Source: Candidatus Endomicrobiellum meruensis
GTDB lineage: Bacteria; Elusimicrobiota; Endomicrobiia; Endomicrobiales; Endomicrobiaceae
Length of the DNA: 56,642 nt
Reading direction: 5' to 3'
NCBI GenBank assembly: GCA_031282625.1
Contig: JAITDI010000004.1
Location: 1-56,642 of the forward strand
Both the position numbers and the translations under genes were made by a program. Below, in pieces: positions 1-9,171 of this stretch; position 1 is the stretch's first letter; each line of letters opens with the position of its first letter. Below the pieces are notes generated by a model that saw only the letters and a program-made list of their open reading frames with translations, did not search any database and was not told where the DNA came from.

Positions 1-1077
1 CAATGCCGTTAACGGCGACATTATATCATGAGATACGTCCCTTGCTATTCTATACAGTTCTTCCTGCAATTTCAGTTTTATTTCCAGATCTTCCTTCTCT
101 TTGCGATCTGTTATATCTACTGACAGCCCTATTACTCCTTCTACTTTCTCATTTACTACTAATGGCGATTTTACCGATAAAAATGTCTTGCCTTTATCCG
201 TTTCTTCAAAAGTAAGTGTAATCTTTTTTTCCATAACTTTAAGCGAGTTTTGCCAAGTAATTTGCGATACTTCTTTAGCATTTTTCTCAGAAACTAGATC
301 GCCTAAAGATTGATTCATATATATTATGTTGCCTTCTCTATCTACAACAAAAAAATTAACATTTTTTGTTTTTTCTTTAATAAATTTAATAACTTCCCTA
401 TCAACTGTTGCTCTATCTAATATTACAACACTATGATATTGAGCATGATTAGACACTTTGTAAGATAAAAACCGTGTATATAAATTATATTTTCTTAATG
501 ATATATCCACTGGTTCTGAAATCCCTGTAGGGTAAACTACATTTGCACCATTGAGATTAAAAGCAGTATATGCTGTTTCTTCAAGTATAAAATCTATACT
601 TCTCCCAATTTCAACGTCATAAAAATTTTTAGTAGTAAACTCCATCGCTAACTGTATAACTGCATCTTTAAAATTAGAATCCACAAAGAAATCTTGTTTT
701 ATTTTCCTGTACTAATCTTTAACCCCACCGCTTTCTAAACCACTAACCCAAGATTTTAACTCTGTATTAACTTTTAGTTTTTCTATTGCACTCTTATTTT
801 TTAAGACCCATTCTGTAGGAATATTTTTATCCGAATATCCTGAAAAATACGGAATAATATGTCTGTACAAGTATGATGTGTCTGTTATAACTACTTTTTT
901 TACTTTCCTCTTTATTTCTTTACTATTAATTGTATTAACTAACTCTTCAAATCCTTCTCCCGTCTGGCTAGCACACCCAAAAGATATGACCAAATCTAAA
1001 ACTATACTATTATCTTTTGCCTTTTCAAAAAATTCCTTCGCTTCTTTGCTCCATTTCACTAATCTTTCTGTTGACAT
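1..1077 (-). pseudogene. CDPS-like/PAS/histidine kinase paralogue, broken by one amber codon (runs off window)
   Basis: Starting at 1077 (GGAG ribosome site just upstream) the reading frame encodes a protein parallel to the intact one at 55390. The frame stays open to base 1 except for one TAG at 712-714. At that codon the right-hand copy has TGG (Trp) in the context KKWYRKIK, here KD*YRKIK. Downstream of the stop the frame still encodes the second half of the CDPS-like domain (DFILEETAY, VVYPTG), the PAS domain (FFVVDREGNIIYMNQS) and the start of a HisKA H-box (VSHDIMSPLTAL). What is seen is therefore a single nonsense lesion in an otherwise well-kept frame. Either it is a recent pseudogene or a 121-residue truncated CDPS-like half-domain is made. 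Other genes here also stop with TAG, so code reassignment is unlikely. Confidence 0.8.
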
Positions 1078-1202
1078 AACACATTACTCCATTGAAATTT
1101 GAGAAACTAGGTTACAAGTATGCAAGTGATTGATACAACTAAAGTAAAGAAACAACGGCAAATATTTAGATCAGAACAATTTCAACTTAAAGACTCTAAA
1201 AT

Positions 1203-1976
1203 TTATTTTAATGATAACACATCAGACATATCGTATAGTCCCTGTTTTTTACCCACAACCCATTTTGCAGCCCTAACTGCGCCTGCAGCAAAAGTATCTC
1301 TGGAGTGCGCTCTGTGTATCAATTCTATTCTTTCGCCGGATCCTACAAAGTAAACAGTATGATCGCCGACAATATCTCCCGCTCTTACAGAAAGAACGCC
1401 TATCTCGTCTTTTTTTCTTGCAGAATTAGCCGAAGGTCTGCCGTAAATGCCTACGTCTTTAATATCTTTGCCTATTGAAGACGCCACAACCTCAGCAAGC
1501 TTTGCAGCTGTTCCCGAAGGAGAGTCTTTCTTTTTATTATGATGCAACTCAACTATTTCTATATCATAATCTGGAATTTTTTTAGCCACCTCTTCAACAA
1601 GCTTAAACAAAATATTCACACCTACCGACATATTTGGCGAAAAAACTATAGGAATAATTTTTGAAGCCCCGTATATTTTCTTTTTTTGTTCTTTGGAAAA
1701 GCCCGTAGTGCCGATAACTACAGGTACTTTTTGTTTTACAGCCAAGTCCAAATTTTTTAAAGCGCTTTCAGGATTTGTAAAATCTATCAATGCATCAGTA
1801 TTTTTAAAAATTTTTTCCAAATCAGTGACGGAAAATATTATAGGACATCCCGTGCCTATAGCTTTACTACCTTCAAACTCCAAAGCTCCTGATATTTGAA
1901 TCTCAGAATCCTCTTTAGCTATGGCGATTATAGACTGTCCCATTCTTCCAGCAGCTCCGCAAATCGCTAATTTCAT
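1203..1976 (-). CDS. dapB: 4-hydroxy-tetrahydrodipicolinate reductase
   Basis: 257 residues, the normal DapB length. DapB reduces hydroxy-tetrahydrodipicolinate with NAD(P)H in the cytoplasm, the second committed step to diaminopimelate and lysine. Visible motifs are the N-terminal dinucleotide-binding loop GAAGRMG and the catalytic and substrate segment ELHHNKKKDSPSGTA, which carries the His-His and Lys of the family. I chose the ATG at 1976, preceded by GAGG, over the upstream in-frame TTG at 1988 because the GAAGRMG loop then starts at residue 7 as usual. It lies 12 bases after dapA and is the last gene of lysA-dapF-dapA-dapB. Confidence 0.96.
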   Translation of the reverse strand: MKLAICGAAGRMGQSIIAIAKEDSEIQISGALEFEGSKAIGTGCPIIFSVTDLEKIFKNTDALIDFTNPESALKNLDLAVKQKVPVVIGTTGFSKEQKKKIYGASKIIPIVFSPNMSVGVNILFKLVEEVAKKIPDYDIEIVELHHNKKKDSPSGTAAKLAEVVASSIGKDIKDVGIYGRPSANSARKKDEIGVLSVRAGDIVGDHTVYFVGSGERIELIHRAHSRDTFAAGAVRAAKWVVGKKQGLYDMSDVLSLK

Positions 1977-1988
1977 ATAAAACCTCAA

Positions 1989-2864
1989 TTATTTCAACAA
2001 TTTAAAATCTTTTAAAACTTTTTTCAATTTTAACTTGTTAGATTCTTCCATTTCACACATTGGAAGCCTTATTTCTGAACTGCAAATACCAAGCATAGCC
2101 GCAGCAGTTTTTACAGGTATGGGATTTGTTTCCATAAACAAAGCGTTAACTAAAGGTAAAAACTTATAATGTATCTTTTTAGCTTCTTTAATATTTCCTT
2201 TTTCAAAAGCTCTTATAAGAGATAACGTTTCCAAAGGAAGAAGATTAGATAAAACTGAAATTACTCCTATACCGCCTATTGAAAGAACAGGAAGAGTAAG
2301 AGCATCATCACCTGAAAGAAGCTCAATATTTGGGACTAAAGCCTTTAGTGCGCTCATTTGAGACAAAGATCCCGAAGCTTCCTTTACACCGATGAAATTT
2401 TTGCAATCTTTGCAAAGTTTAGCTATGGTTGTAGGCTCTATATTTACAGAAGCCCTACCCATGATATTGTAAAGAACAATAGGAATATTAACCAAATCCG
2501 CAACTTTCTTGAAATGCAAATATAACCCTTTCTGAGTAGGTTTGTTGTAATACGGAGCAACCATTAAAGCTCCGTCACAACCGACTTTTTTTGCAAATTG
2601 AGTAAACCGTATGGCTTCAGCCGTAGAATTGGAACCTGTTCCAGCAAGAATCTTCATCTTGCCTTTTGCCTGCTTAACACAAAACTCTATAATCTGTTCG
2701 TGTTCTTCATGCGACAAAGTAGGAGATTCGCCTGTCGTCCCACAGGGAACAATACCATTTACTCCGGCTTTATATTGGTTCTCAATCAGCTTACCTAAAG
2801 CGTCAAAATCAACTTTCCCTTTTTTGAAAGGCGTTATTAGTGCTGTGTAAACTCCCGAAAACAT
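1989..2864 (-). CDS. dapA: 4-hydroxy-tetrahydrodipicolinate synthase
   Basis: 291 residues, full length for the TIM-barrel DapA family. It condenses pyruvate with aspartate semialdehyde, the first step of the lysine/DAP branch. Seen in the sequence are the substrate-binding GTTGESPTLS near residue 42, YYNKPTQKG with the catalytic Tyr, and GVKEASG with the Schiff-base Lys. It sits between dapF and dapB on the same strand with short gaps, so it is almost certainly co-transcribed with them. Nothing looks damaged. Confidence 0.97.
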   Translation of the reverse strand: MFSGVYTALITPFKKGKVDFDALGKLIENQYKAGVNGIVPCGTTGESPTLSHEEHEQIIEFCVKQAKGKMKILAGTGSNSTAEAIRFTQFAKKVGCDGALMVAPYYNKPTQKGLYLHFKKVADLVNIPIVLYNIMGRASVNIEPTTIAKLCKDCKNFIGVKEASGSLSQMSALKALVPNIELLSGDDALTLPVLSIGGIGVISVLSNLLPLETLSLIRAFEKGNIKEAKKIHYKFLPLVNALFMETNPIPVKTAAAMLGICSSEIRLPMCEMEESNKLKLKKVLKDFKLLK

Positions 2865-2891
2865 AAATCCCCCACATCAACTGCGTTTAAG

Positions 2892-3704
2892 TTAAACTTT
2901 TACTATACCTTTAAAAGAAATAACAGCAGGACCTTCAAGAACTACGTCACTTATTTTATCGTTGTCAACCATCATAGAAACCGACAATTTGTCCCCGCCT
3001 TTTGCAATAACATTTACTGGAGACTTTGCAAATCCTTTTAGTACTGAAATGACTCCCGAAGCAGTTATACCTGTTCCGCAAGCCAAAGTTTCGTTTTCAA
3101 CACCCCTCTCATAAGTACGCACAAAAAGAGTATTATCTTTTGTAACTTTCACAAAATTCGCATTTGTGCCAGAGGGAGCAAATGCTTTATGGCATCTTAT
3201 CTCTCTTCCATATTTAAAAACATCAATCTTGTTAATATCGTCAACAAATATTACAGTATGAGGAACGCCTGTGTTGATGAAATCAACATCAAATTCTCTA
3301 TCGCTTAGCTTAACTTTTATATTTCTTTTCAAAGCTTTAGGCTCGTACAAATTAAGCTTAACTCTGTCGCCTGATAAAATCTCGGCGTTTATAACTCCTG
3401 CGTCAGTCTCAAAAACCATCTGCGAATCTGCCACACCTAAGTCATAAGCAAACTTGGCAACTGACCTCCCGCCGTTTCCACACATTGAAGCGTGAGAACC
3501 GTCGGAATTGAAATACTTCATTTTAAAATCTTTGCAAGAACTTTTTTCCAACAAAATCAGCCCGTCGCCACCTATTGAATATTTTCTATCGCACAATTTT
3601 TTCGTAAGATTTTGATAATCTTTTTCAAGAATTGTATTTTCTCTATTATCTATCAATACAAAGTCATTGCCTGCAGCGGTAAGTTTTGAAAATTTTATTT
3701 CCAT
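2892..3704 (-). CDS. dapF: diaminopimelate epimerase
   Basis: 270 residues. DapF interconverts LL- and meso-diaminopimelate, supplying peptidoglycan and lysine. The two catalytic cysteines lie in MCGNGGRS and ACGTGITAS, and the N-terminal FSKLTAAGNDFVLID is typical. The ATG at 3704 is preferred to the in-frame TTG four codons upstream: it gives the canonical N-terminus and has GAGAGA upstream. It begins 12 bases after the lysA stop, implying one operon. Confidence 0.97.
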   Translation of the reverse strand: MEIKFSKLTAAGNDFVLIDNRENTILEKDYQNLTKKLCDRKYSIGGDGLILLEKSSCKDFKMKYFNSDGSHASMCGNGGRSVAKFAYDLGVADSQMVFETDAGVINAEILSGDRVKLNLYEPKALKRNIKVKLSDREFDVDFINTGVPHTVIFVDDINKIDVFKYGREIRCHKAFAPSGTNANFVKVTKDNTLFVRTYERGVENETLACGTGITASGVISVLKGFAKSPVNVIAKGGDKLSVSMMVDNDKISDVVLEGPAVISFKGIVKV

Positions 3705-3716
3705 TCTATCTCTCAA

Positions 3717-4952
3717 TTATAAAATTTCATTGAGCATCAAATTTTTATAGCTTGCTCTTTTCCTTATCAGCTTTGTCTCTTTACCGTTCACTAATACTTC
3801 GGCAAGCGAAGGTCTGGAATTATATTCCGAAGACATAGCGGCACCGTAAGCACCCGCGCAAGTCACTAACAAATATTCGCCTTGTTCAACTATTGGAAGC
3901 ATTCTATCTTTGCCCATAAAGTCTCCGCTTTCACATATGGGTCCAACTACGTCGCTTCTAACTTTTTTAGCGTTAGTTTTTTTGACAAGAACTATTTCAT
4001 GATAAGCGTCGTATAAAGTTGGTCTTATCAAATCGTTCATTCCTGCGTCGGTTATAAGAAAGCTTTTTCCTCCTGACATTTTTCTATACAAAACTTTTAC
4101 CAAGAGATGTCCTGCATCACCGATTATTGAACGACCCGGCTCAAATATAAACTTTTTATCCTTATCAAAAACAGAAAAAATTTCAGACATAAGACGTTTT
4201 GGAGAAAAAACTTTTTCACCTTTCTCATACTTAATACCAAGACCACCGCCGCAGTCTATATACGAAATCCGCATGCCATACCTTTCAACTTCGTCAACTA
4301 TCTTCTTTATTCTTTTAGCAGCAACAACAAATGGTTCAACTCCAAGAATTTGCGAGCCTATATGGGAATGTATGCCAACAACGCTTATATTTTTCTTTTT
4401 CTTTGCAATTAAATATGCTTTTACAGCATCTTCATAAGGTATGCCAAACTTAGTGCCTTTTTTACCAGTTACTATATAAGAATGCGTATCTGGATTTACA
4501 TGCGGATTTATTCTAAAAGCAATGTTTGCTTTTATCTTTAGTTTGCCAGCTGTTTTATCTATAATGTCAAGCTCTTCAAAAGACTCAACATTAAACATAA
4601 AAATTTTACTTTTTAAAGCGTATTCTATTTCTTCAGTAGTTTTGCCCACGCCAGCGTAAACTATCTTTGACGGATTAAAGCCTGCTTTTAAACATCTGTA
4701 AATCTCACCGCCCGACGTAGTGTCTGCTCCTGACCCGAGACCTGCGAGAATCTTCAAAATAGCTCCGCTAGAATTTGTCTTACAAGCAAAACAAATAAGT
4801 CCGTCTCTTAAAGCCATAGCTTTTTTATAATTTTCAAAATTGCTTACTATCTGTTGTTTTGAATATACGTATGTGCTTGTTCCATACTCTTTAGCTATAT
4901 CGGAAAGTTTTACATTTTCAATATATAAATCATCCTTTCTAAATTCAAGCAT
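3717..4952 (-). CDS. lysA: diaminopimelate decarboxylase
   Basis: 411 residues of a PLP-dependent fold-III decarboxylase converting meso-DAP to lysine. Motifs seen are CFACKTNSS with the PLP lysine, HSHIGSQ, the Gly-rich CGGGLGIKY, EPGRSI, and CESGDFMGKDR with the active-site Cys contributed across the dimer. The ATG at 4952 has AGAGG just upstream and replaces an in-frame TTG at 4970. It is the first gene of the lysA-dapF-dapA-dapB cluster, and about 140 bases separate it from lpxB. Confidence 0.97.
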   Translation of the reverse strand: MLEFRKDDLYIENVKLSDIAKEYGTSTYVYSKQQIVSNFENYKKAMALRDGLICFACKTNSSGAILKILAGLGSGADTTSGGEIYRCLKAGFNPSKIVYAGVGKTTEEIEYALKSKIFMFNVESFEELDIIDKTAGKLKIKANIAFRINPHVNPDTHSYIVTGKKGTKFGIPYEDAVKAYLIAKKKKNISVVGIHSHIGSQILGVEPFVVAAKRIKKIVDEVERYGMRISYIDCGGGLGIKYEKGEKVFSPKRLMSEIFSVFDKDKKFIFEPGRSIIGDAGHLLVKVLYRKMSGGKSFLITDAGMNDLIRPTLYDAYHEIVLVKKTNAKKVRSDVVGPICESGDFMGKDRMLPIVEQGEYLLVTCAGAYGAAMSSEYNSRPSLAEVLVNGKETKLIRKRASYKNLMLNEIL

Positions 4953-5094
4953 TTTATCCTCTCTGAGCAATGCACTCGTATGTATATTTTATAAAACCTT
5001 TTATACACCGTCAACATCTTTCCCATTAGCTCCTGCAGCCCTATCTCGTACCCTTTTTTATTTAGTTATTCACTTTAAAAATTATTTATCTGCA

Positions 5095-6186
5095 CTAGCT
5101 ATTTAAAATGATTTCGGCAACTCGTTTGCTTACTCCGGGAGAGCCTAGACACTTTCTAAAAGAAAGGAGTTCTTGAACTTTTGACGAGTAATTTTCAGGT
5201 TTTAGCTGTTCCAGAACAGACTGAGCTATCTTTTTAGGATTTGTGTTAAATTGTATAAATTCTGGAACAACACTTTTCCCTGCTAAAATATTAACTATTC
5301 CTATATACTTTACTTTAATCAGTGCCCTTATAAAAAAATAATTAAAATACGAGAGTTTGTAAACTATAGCCATAGGGATTCCCATCAAAGCGTTTTCCAA
5401 ACACACCGTACCTGAAGGAGAAATAGCAAAATCAACTGAAACTCTTTTTTCAAAATTTCCAGACCCGTCAAAAGTTACATATTCAGGCAGTACAAAATTA
5501 ATTTTATTTGAAACGCAAAACATTACAAATCTAGCGTTAATTTCCTTTTTTAATATTTTTGCAGTTTCAAGTAGTATAGGAATATGACGTTTTATGGCGC
5601 TTTGGCGACTTCCCGGAAACAAGCCTATAATTGGAGGATTTGAAATATTAAAATTGTGTTTTTGAAAATCTGTTTTTTGAGAGATTTTATCTATCAATGG
5701 ATTTCCTACAAAAACAACATCAACATTGTTATCTTTATAAAGTTTTTCTTCAAATGGGAAAATAACAAGCATTTTCTTTATAACTTTGGATAGTTCTTTT
5801 ATTCTGCCGCTGCGAGATGCCCAAACTTGAGGACTAATATAATAGAAGACAGAAATTCCCATTGACTTTGCAAGCCGTGCAACATGTATATGAAACCCGT
5901 AATAATCTACAAGAATAACTTTATCAGGACGATTCTCCAAAAAATGCCTTTTTACTTTTTTAAAAACTTTCCTCAAATAAAACGCTTGTTTAATCGGTAA
6001 AAAACCAAAAGCGTTTATATTTACTATATCTTCAATAAAACTATCTGAAACGGCTTTAAGATTATTGCCGCCAGCAGATGAAACAAAACATGAAGGATTT
6101 ATTTTTTTTATTTCTTTTATAAGATTTGAAGCATGAGCTTCGCCAGAAAGATCTCCAGCTGAAATGAAAATTCTATAATTTGGCAT
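5095..6186 (-). CDS. lpxB: lipid-A-disaccharide synthase
   Basis: 363 residues, slightly shorter than the enterobacterial enzyme. LpxB joins UDP-2,3-diacylglucosamine to lipid X at the inner membrane, so the organism makes lipid A and has an outer membrane. Seen are the N-terminal ISAGDLSGEAH, the central YYISPQVWA, LFPGSRQSAIKRH, and SPSGTVCLENALMGIPMAIVYK. The open frame extends upstream into pstB, but the ATG at 6186 restores the family N-terminus and lies four bases after the pstB stop. Placement downstream of the phosphate transporter suggests read-through rather than a shared function. Confidence 0.95.
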   Translation of the reverse strand: MPNYRIFISAGDLSGEAHASNLIKEIKKINPSCFVSSAGGNNLKAVSDSFIEDIVNINAFGFLPIKQAFYLRKVFKKVKRHFLENRPDKVILVDYYGFHIHVARLAKSMGISVFYYISPQVWASRSGRIKELSKVIKKMLVIFPFEEKLYKDNNVDVVFVGNPLIDKISQKTDFQKHNFNISNPPIIGLFPGSRQSAIKRHIPILLETAKILKKEINARFVMFCVSNKINFVLPEYVTFDGSGNFEKRVSVDFAISPSGTVCLENALMGIPMAIVYKLSYFNYFFIRALIKVKYIGIVNILAGKSVVPEFIQFNTNPKKIAQSVLEQLKPENYSSKVQELLSFRKCLGSPGVSKRVAEIILNS

Positions 6187-6190
6187 TTTA

Positions 6191-6943
6191 TTATCCAAAG
6201 CGTCCGGTAATATAATCTTCCGTCTCTTTTTCTTTCGGAGAAACAAAAAGCTTATCGGTTTTATCAACTTCTATAAGCTTGCCCATGAGGAAAAACGCCG
6301 TTCTGTCACTAACGCGGGAAGCTTGCTTAACGTTATTTGTAACAAGAACTATAGTATATTTCTCTTTAAGCTCTACCATTAACTCTTCAACCTTTGCAGT
6401 TGATATGGGATCAAGACCCGAGCAAGGTTCGTCAAATAAAATAACTTCAGGATTTATTGCAAGCACCCTTGCAATACACAACCTTTGTTGTTGCCCTCCT
6501 GACATCTTCATAGCCGAAGCTCCTAGCCTGTCTTTTACCTCATCCCAAAGGGAAGAATCCCTTAAAACGCTTTCAACCATATTCTCTAAATCAACTTTTT
6601 TTGTAACAAGACCCAACCGTTTTGGTGCATAAGTTATGTTGTCGTAAATACTCATAGGGAGAGGTATCGGCATGGCAAAAAGCATACCTACCCTTCTTCT
6701 TAAATTCTCCGCGTCTATGTCAAAAATATTATCGCCGTCAAGATAAACGCTGCCTTTTCTTGAATACGTAATGTCAAAATCATTCATTCTATTTAACGTT
6801 CTTAAAAAAGTAGTTTTACCGCTGTTGGCAGGTCCTATAACTCCCAAAATTTCGTTTTTAACAACATTAAGATTTAAAGATTCTAAAACGCATTTTTTAT
6901 TATAGTAACAACTTAAGTTTTCTATCTTTATTTTATCTACCAT
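6191..6943 (-). CDS. pstB: phosphate ABC transporter ATP-binding protein
   Basis: 250 residues, full length. It energises the high-affinity phosphate importer PstSCAB. The Walker A is slightly unusual (GPANSGKTT instead of GPSGCGKST). The signature MSGGQQQRL, Walker B VILFDEPCSGLD and a switch-region His are replaced or normal as expected, except that the final switch reads VLVTNNVKQ, where Pst ATPases usually have THN. It overlaps pstA by seven bases. No phoU follows; lpxB comes next. Confidence 0.96.
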   Translation of the reverse strand: MVDKIKIENLSCYYNKKCVLESLNLNVVKNEILGVIGPANSGKTTFLRTLNRMNDFDITYSRKGSVYLDGDNIFDIDAENLRRRVGMLFAMPIPLPMSIYDNITYAPKRLGLVTKKVDLENMVESVLRDSSLWDEVKDRLGASAMKMSGGQQQRLCIARVLAINPEVILFDEPCSGLDPISTAKVEELMVELKEKYTIVLVTNNVKQASRVSDRTAFFLMGKLIEVDKTDKLFVSPKEKETEDYITGRFG

Positions 6944-7791
6944 TTTCTACGTTTCCTAAAATAAATTCTTGCAAAAATAGCAATGCAGCTCATAGTCAAA
7001 ACCATCATTAACAAAACAAGAGCCGTACCATATATAATATTTTTTGGCATGTTTGGAATTTGCGTTGAAATAATATAAAGGTGGTAAGGTAAAGCCATAA
7101 CTTGATCAAATATTGAACGAGGAAGATGAGGCACGTAAAACGCCGCTGCAGTAAACAATATGGGAGCGGTTTCCCCAGAAATTCTTGCAATACTTAAAAT
7201 GGCTCCCGTTAAAATGCCGGGTATGGCATTTGGGAGAACCACATGTCTTATAGTCTGCCATCTGCTTACGCCTAAGGACAAACTCGCTTCTCTAAAAGAG
7301 TACGGCACGCTGCCTAACGAACTTCTAGCGGTAGTTATAATGACTGGAAGCTCCATTATTGACAAGGTTAAAGCACCTGCAATTATAGAAACTCCTAGCT
7401 TTAAAAACATAACGAAAATACCAAGCCCAAACAACCCGTAAACAACAGATGGAACTCCAGCTAAATTAACGATTGCAAGCTTTATTATTCTGGTAAGCAT
7501 ATTGTCTTTTGCATATTCGTTTAAATATATAGCGGCGCATACGCCTACGGGAAGAGTAACCACAATAGCGCACGACACTATTGAAAGAGTGCCAAGTATT
7601 GCTGGTAAAATTCCGCCGACGCACATGCCACTTTTAGGCATTGACGATAAAAATTCCCAGCTTATAGCCGACGCTCCATTTTTTATTATTATAAAAACCA
7701 TTAAAATCACTGGAGCTATTGCCAAAATGGCAGCAAAACAAAGTAGCGTATATGAAAATTTTTGAGATAGTTTAGGATTAAGTTTAATCAT
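6937..7791 (-). CDS. pstA: phosphate ABC transporter permease PstA
   Basis: 284 residues with about six hydrophobic segments. The EAA cytoplasmic loop typical of ABC permeases reads EASLSLGVSRWQTIRHVVLP near residue 168. It pairs with PstC to form the phosphate channel in the inner membrane. Its start overlaps the pstC stop by four bases (ATGA), which implies translational coupling. No lesion is visible. Confidence 0.95.
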   Translation of the reverse strand: MIKLNPKLSQKFSYTLLCFAAILAIAPVILMVFIIIKNGASAISWEFLSSMPKSGMCVGGILPAILGTLSIVSCAIVVTLPVGVCAAIYLNEYAKDNMLTRIIKLAIVNLAGVPSVVYGLFGLGIFVMFLKLGVSIIAGALTLSIMELPVIITTARSSLGSVPYSFREASLSLGVSRWQTIRHVVLPNAIPGILTGAILSIARISGETAPILFTAAAFYVPHLPRSIFDQVMALPYHLYIISTQIPNMPKNIIYGTALVLLMMVLTMSCIAIFARIYFRKRRKW

Positions 7792-8657
7792 GTATTTTTA
7801 TTTTTCCCCAGAAATAAATCTGCAACAAAATTTATAAGAAATGTTATTAAAAAAAGAACAAGTCCTATCGCAAATAGAGATCTGTAGTGCATGCCACCTC
7901 TTACTGTCTCGCCCATTTCAGCCGCAATTGTTGCAGTCATTGTTCTTACAGGCTCAAAAATAGAATGAGGGATATGGGCTGCATTGCCTGTTATCATCAT
8001 TACAGCCATTGTCTCGCCAATTACTCTACCTATGCCAAGCATTACCGCCGCAATTATTCCCGGCATAGCCGCCTTTAGAATAATTCTTCTCAAGGTCTGC
8101 CACTTTGTAGCGCCCAGAGCTAAAGCTCCCTGCTTATACTGCCAAGGGACCGAACGTATAGCGTCTTCAGATATTGTAACTATAGTCGGTATAGCCATGA
8201 AGGCAAGCATTATTGAACCTGAAAAAGCCGTAAGACCAGTAGGCAGATTAAAAATACTTTTTACCAGAGGAACTAATGTAATCATTCCAATAAAACCTAT
8301 AACAACACTGGGGATTGCCGCCATAAGTTCAACTAAAGATTTTAAAATATCGCGAATACCTTTTGGAACAATTTCAGAAATAAACAAAGCCGTCATAACT
8401 CCTATAGGAACGGCAATAGCGCATGCTCCAATGGTTACAAAAACTGAACCCACTATTAATGGCAAAATTCCAAACGAAGCATGGTCTGACGATGGATACC
8501 AAAAATGTCCTCCGATAAATTTTAAAACTCCGAAATCTTTAAAAAAAGAAAAACCTTCCTTAAACAAAAAAGAGAAAATTAAGATAACAAATATAATAGA
8601 CACTGTTCCACATATAAAAATTATTTTTTCAATAATAAAATCTAAAACTTTTCTCAT
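7788..8657 (-). CDS. pstC: phosphate ABC transporter permease PstC
   Basis: 289 residues with six predicted membrane segments and the EAA-like loop GALALGATKWQTLRRIILKA. It is the partner of PstA in the PstSCAB importer. The ribosome site AGG sits inside the tail of the preceding methylase remnant (8654-9168), so the normal pstS-pstC junction has been replaced by inserted DNA. Whether pstC is still read from the pstS promoter depends on read-through across that 1.3 kb insert. Confidence 0.95.
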   Translation of the reverse strand: MRKVLDFIIEKIIFICGTVSIIFVILIFSFLFKEGFSFFKDFGVLKFIGGHFWYPSSDHASFGILPLIVGSVFVTIGACAIAVPIGVMTALFISEIVPKGIRDILKSLVELMAAIPSVVIGFIGMITLVPLVKSIFNLPTGLTAFSGSIMLAFMAIPTIVTISEDAIRSVPWQYKQGALALGATKWQTLRRIILKAAMPGIIAAVMLGIGRVIGETMAVMMITGNAAHIPHSIFEPVRTMTATIAAEMGETVRGGMHYRSLFAIGLVLFLITFLINFVADLFLGKNKNT

Positions 8658-9168
8658 ATCAACCTTTTATTGGAACTATTATAAATACAACTTGTAAACA
8701 AATTTTTCTCATTATCACCTTCTAAATTTTCAAGTCTTTTAATAGCTCTATCACAATATGTTTTATCGATATCTATACCTATGTACTTTCTTCCTAATAA
8801 TGCAGCTGCAACCAACGTAGTTCCACTACCACAAAAAGGATCTAAAACAATATGATCTTCGCGTGTTGTAAGTTCTATCATAGATTGCATCAATTTTAAC
8901 GGCTTTTGTGTAGGATGTAATCCTATGTCCGAACATTCTGATGATATATTTATAATGTTGTTTGGACTATTAGCATACTTCATAAACCCTATCTCATTAT
9001 ACGCCCCCACCTCATTATTTAACATATTGTCTGCAATTGTAGAACCAATTTTATACGGCTTTACAAACCATAAAACAGGTTCATAAGTTGGTCTCAACTT
9101 TCCAACCATGCCACTTCTTTGCAATCACCAAAAATTACGCTATTTAACTTCACAACATCATTTCCCAT
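8654..9168 (-). pseudogene. HindIII-type DNA methyltransferase remnant, N-terminal half deleted
   Basis: An ATG at 9168, three bases after the endonuclease stop, starts a frame encoding MGNDVVKLNSVIFGDC, which looks like the first residues of a beta-class amino-methyltransferase. The frame then breaks. From about 9124 another frame encodes the C-terminal half: HPTQKPLKLMQSMIEL, then the AdoMet loop VLDPFCGSGTTLVAAALLG and YIGIDIDKTYCDRA. The catalytic DPPY/SPPY segment and the region between are missing, so a deletion of roughly 100 codons plus a frameshift is inferred. The product should be unable to methylate. Its last codons overlap the pstC start region. Confidence 0.82.
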
Positions 9169-9171
9169 AAA

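Noticed and set aside
712-714. TAG as a sense codon
   Set aside because: Other genes here (for example the DUF192 gene) use TAG as their final stop, so recoding is unlikely.
1120-1353. Plus-strand open frame at the dapB end
   Set aside because: Mostly antisense to the dapB 3' end and without protein-like features.
7984-8697. 237-codon plus-strand open frame
   Set aside because: It is antisense to pstC, which has clear permease motifs; the plus frame has no recognisable protein.
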